Shown in pieces: positions 63,186 through 64,000 of a stretch of DNA of 64,000 nucleotides. The DNA comes from Gammaproteobacteria bacterium (GTDB taxonomy: Bacteria > Pseudomonadota > Gammaproteobacteria > GCA-001735895), in NCBI GenBank assembly GCA_029862125.1, contig JAOTXY010000006.1, positions 1 to 64,000 on the forward strand, written 5' to 3'. Below the pieces are notes generated by a model, which saw only the letters and a list, made by a program, of their open reading frames with translations, was not told where the DNA came from and searched no databases. Position 1 is the stretch's first letter. Every line of letters begins with the position of its first letter. The position numbers and the translations under genes were made by a program.

Positions 63186-63869
63186 TTAATCCAGGTAATC
63201 GACATAACGCTCAATATGTTTCGCCAGTTCAAGTGCGTGGTCCCTGACCAGTTGCTCGGCATGGTAGGCATCCCGCTCTTCAATCGCCTCGATGATACGG
63301 GTGTGGTCCATAATCGATTGCGCAATCCGATCACGATCCTTAATAGTGCTGGCGCGAATGGCGCGCATGTGAAAAAAAAGTTGATCCGCCATCTGGGTAA
63401 TCAACTCGGAATGACTCAGTTTTATAATCGTCTGATGAAACTCGATGTTGGTATCCGAGTATTCATCGATATGCGCACGGGCATCTTCGCCATCAAATGA
63501 CGTGAAATTCTTGCGCAGCTGGGCAATTTCTTCATCGCTGGCACGGCTGGTCGCGAGGCGCGCAGCCATGCTTTCGAGCGCGGCCCAGACATCGACTATA
63601 TCGAGTATTTCCTCCTTGTTCTTGCGTACTATAAAGGCCCCACGACGCGCAATATTCTCGACAATCCCTTCCTGTTCGAGCCGCGAAATCGCTTCGCGTA
63701 CCGGGGTGCGGCTAACTCCCAGCTGTTCCCCAAGGGCACGCTCATCGAGCCTGATCGGATCCTTGCTGGAGTAAATGTCCATGTGTCCGATCAATTCGCG
63801 CAAGGCTTCATAGACTCGCGTCTTGAGTCCCTTGGATTGCTCGAGGGGAACAATGTCACTTAAAATCAT
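63186..63869 (-). CDS. GntR family regulator (FadR-type, FCD domain)
   Basis: LDERALGEQLGVSRTPVREAISRLEQEGIVENIARRGAFIV; C-terminal FCD helices. Confidence 0.93.
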   Translation of the reverse strand: MILSDIVPLEQSKGLKTRVYEALRELIGHMDIYSSKDPIRLDERALGEQLGVSRTPVREAISRLEQEGIVENIARRGAFIVRKNKEEILDIVDVWAALESMAARLATSRASDEEIAQLRKNFTSFDGEDARAHIDEYSDTNIEFHQTIIKLSHSELITQMADQLFFHMRAIRASTIKDRDRIAQSIMDHTRIIEAIEERDAYHAEQLVRDHALELAKHIERYVDYLD

Positions 63870-63917
63870 TGTGACGCCCAGTTGAATGTTAAATAGCTAG
63901 ACATAACCCTTAACCGC

Positions 63918-64000
63918 CTATTCCGCCTGCGGCTGTGGCTTGCGAATCCTGTCATAAACCTTCTTGAACAATGGCAGGAACAGCAGGATCAAGGCCGCAA
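63918..64000 (-). CDS. C-terminus of a membrane protein, possibly a transporter permease (truncated at window edge)
   Basis: Minus-strand reading ...AALILLFLPLFKKVYDRIRKPQPQAE*; hydrophobic helix followed by basic tail. Confidence 0.45.
   Translation of the reverse strand, partial: AALILLFLPLFKKVYDRIRKPQPQAE

Overview
The window is gammaproteobacterial-type chromosome, mostly housekeeping genes. These include comM, tRNA-Arg(CCG), a MocR-type regulator, an ABC-F ATPase, plsC, gmhB, glyS/glyQ, mpl, ubiX, hemL, xthA, pyrE, argB, coaBC, radC, yicC, rph, rdgB, hemW, type-B L31, hemB and aroE. There are two GGDEF/EAL proteins. From about 39.5 kb the content becomes accessory and metabolic: an FAD/GcvT dimethylglycine dehydrogenase-like gene plus an MttB-family methyltransferase, ggt, an orphan-rich stretch (45.4-47.7 kb), an O-antigen-ligase-like protein with helical repeats, and malate synthase G. 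A roughly 10 kb co-oriented C1/acyl-CoA cluster follows (53.5-63.9 kb): GntR regulator, 2-hydroxyacyl-CoA-lyase-like TPP enzyme, class III CoA-transferase, stand-alone ALDH1L-type formyltransferase, USP, and a two-subunit NAD-type formate dehydrogenase. The most unusual non-coding signals are two ~270-280 bp elements with 33-bp terminal inverted repeats (32/33 identical) that each enclose two internal hairpins. One abuts the pyrE start codon and the other supplies the 3' end of a quinone oxidoreductase gene. A third hairpin repeat lies downstream of tRNA-Arg and shares a core motif with the first. There is also an AT-rich intergenic region with three clustered DnaA-box sequences. No CRISPR array, prophage or rRNA was seen. 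All calls come from reading the sequence and ORF translations; no database search was run.
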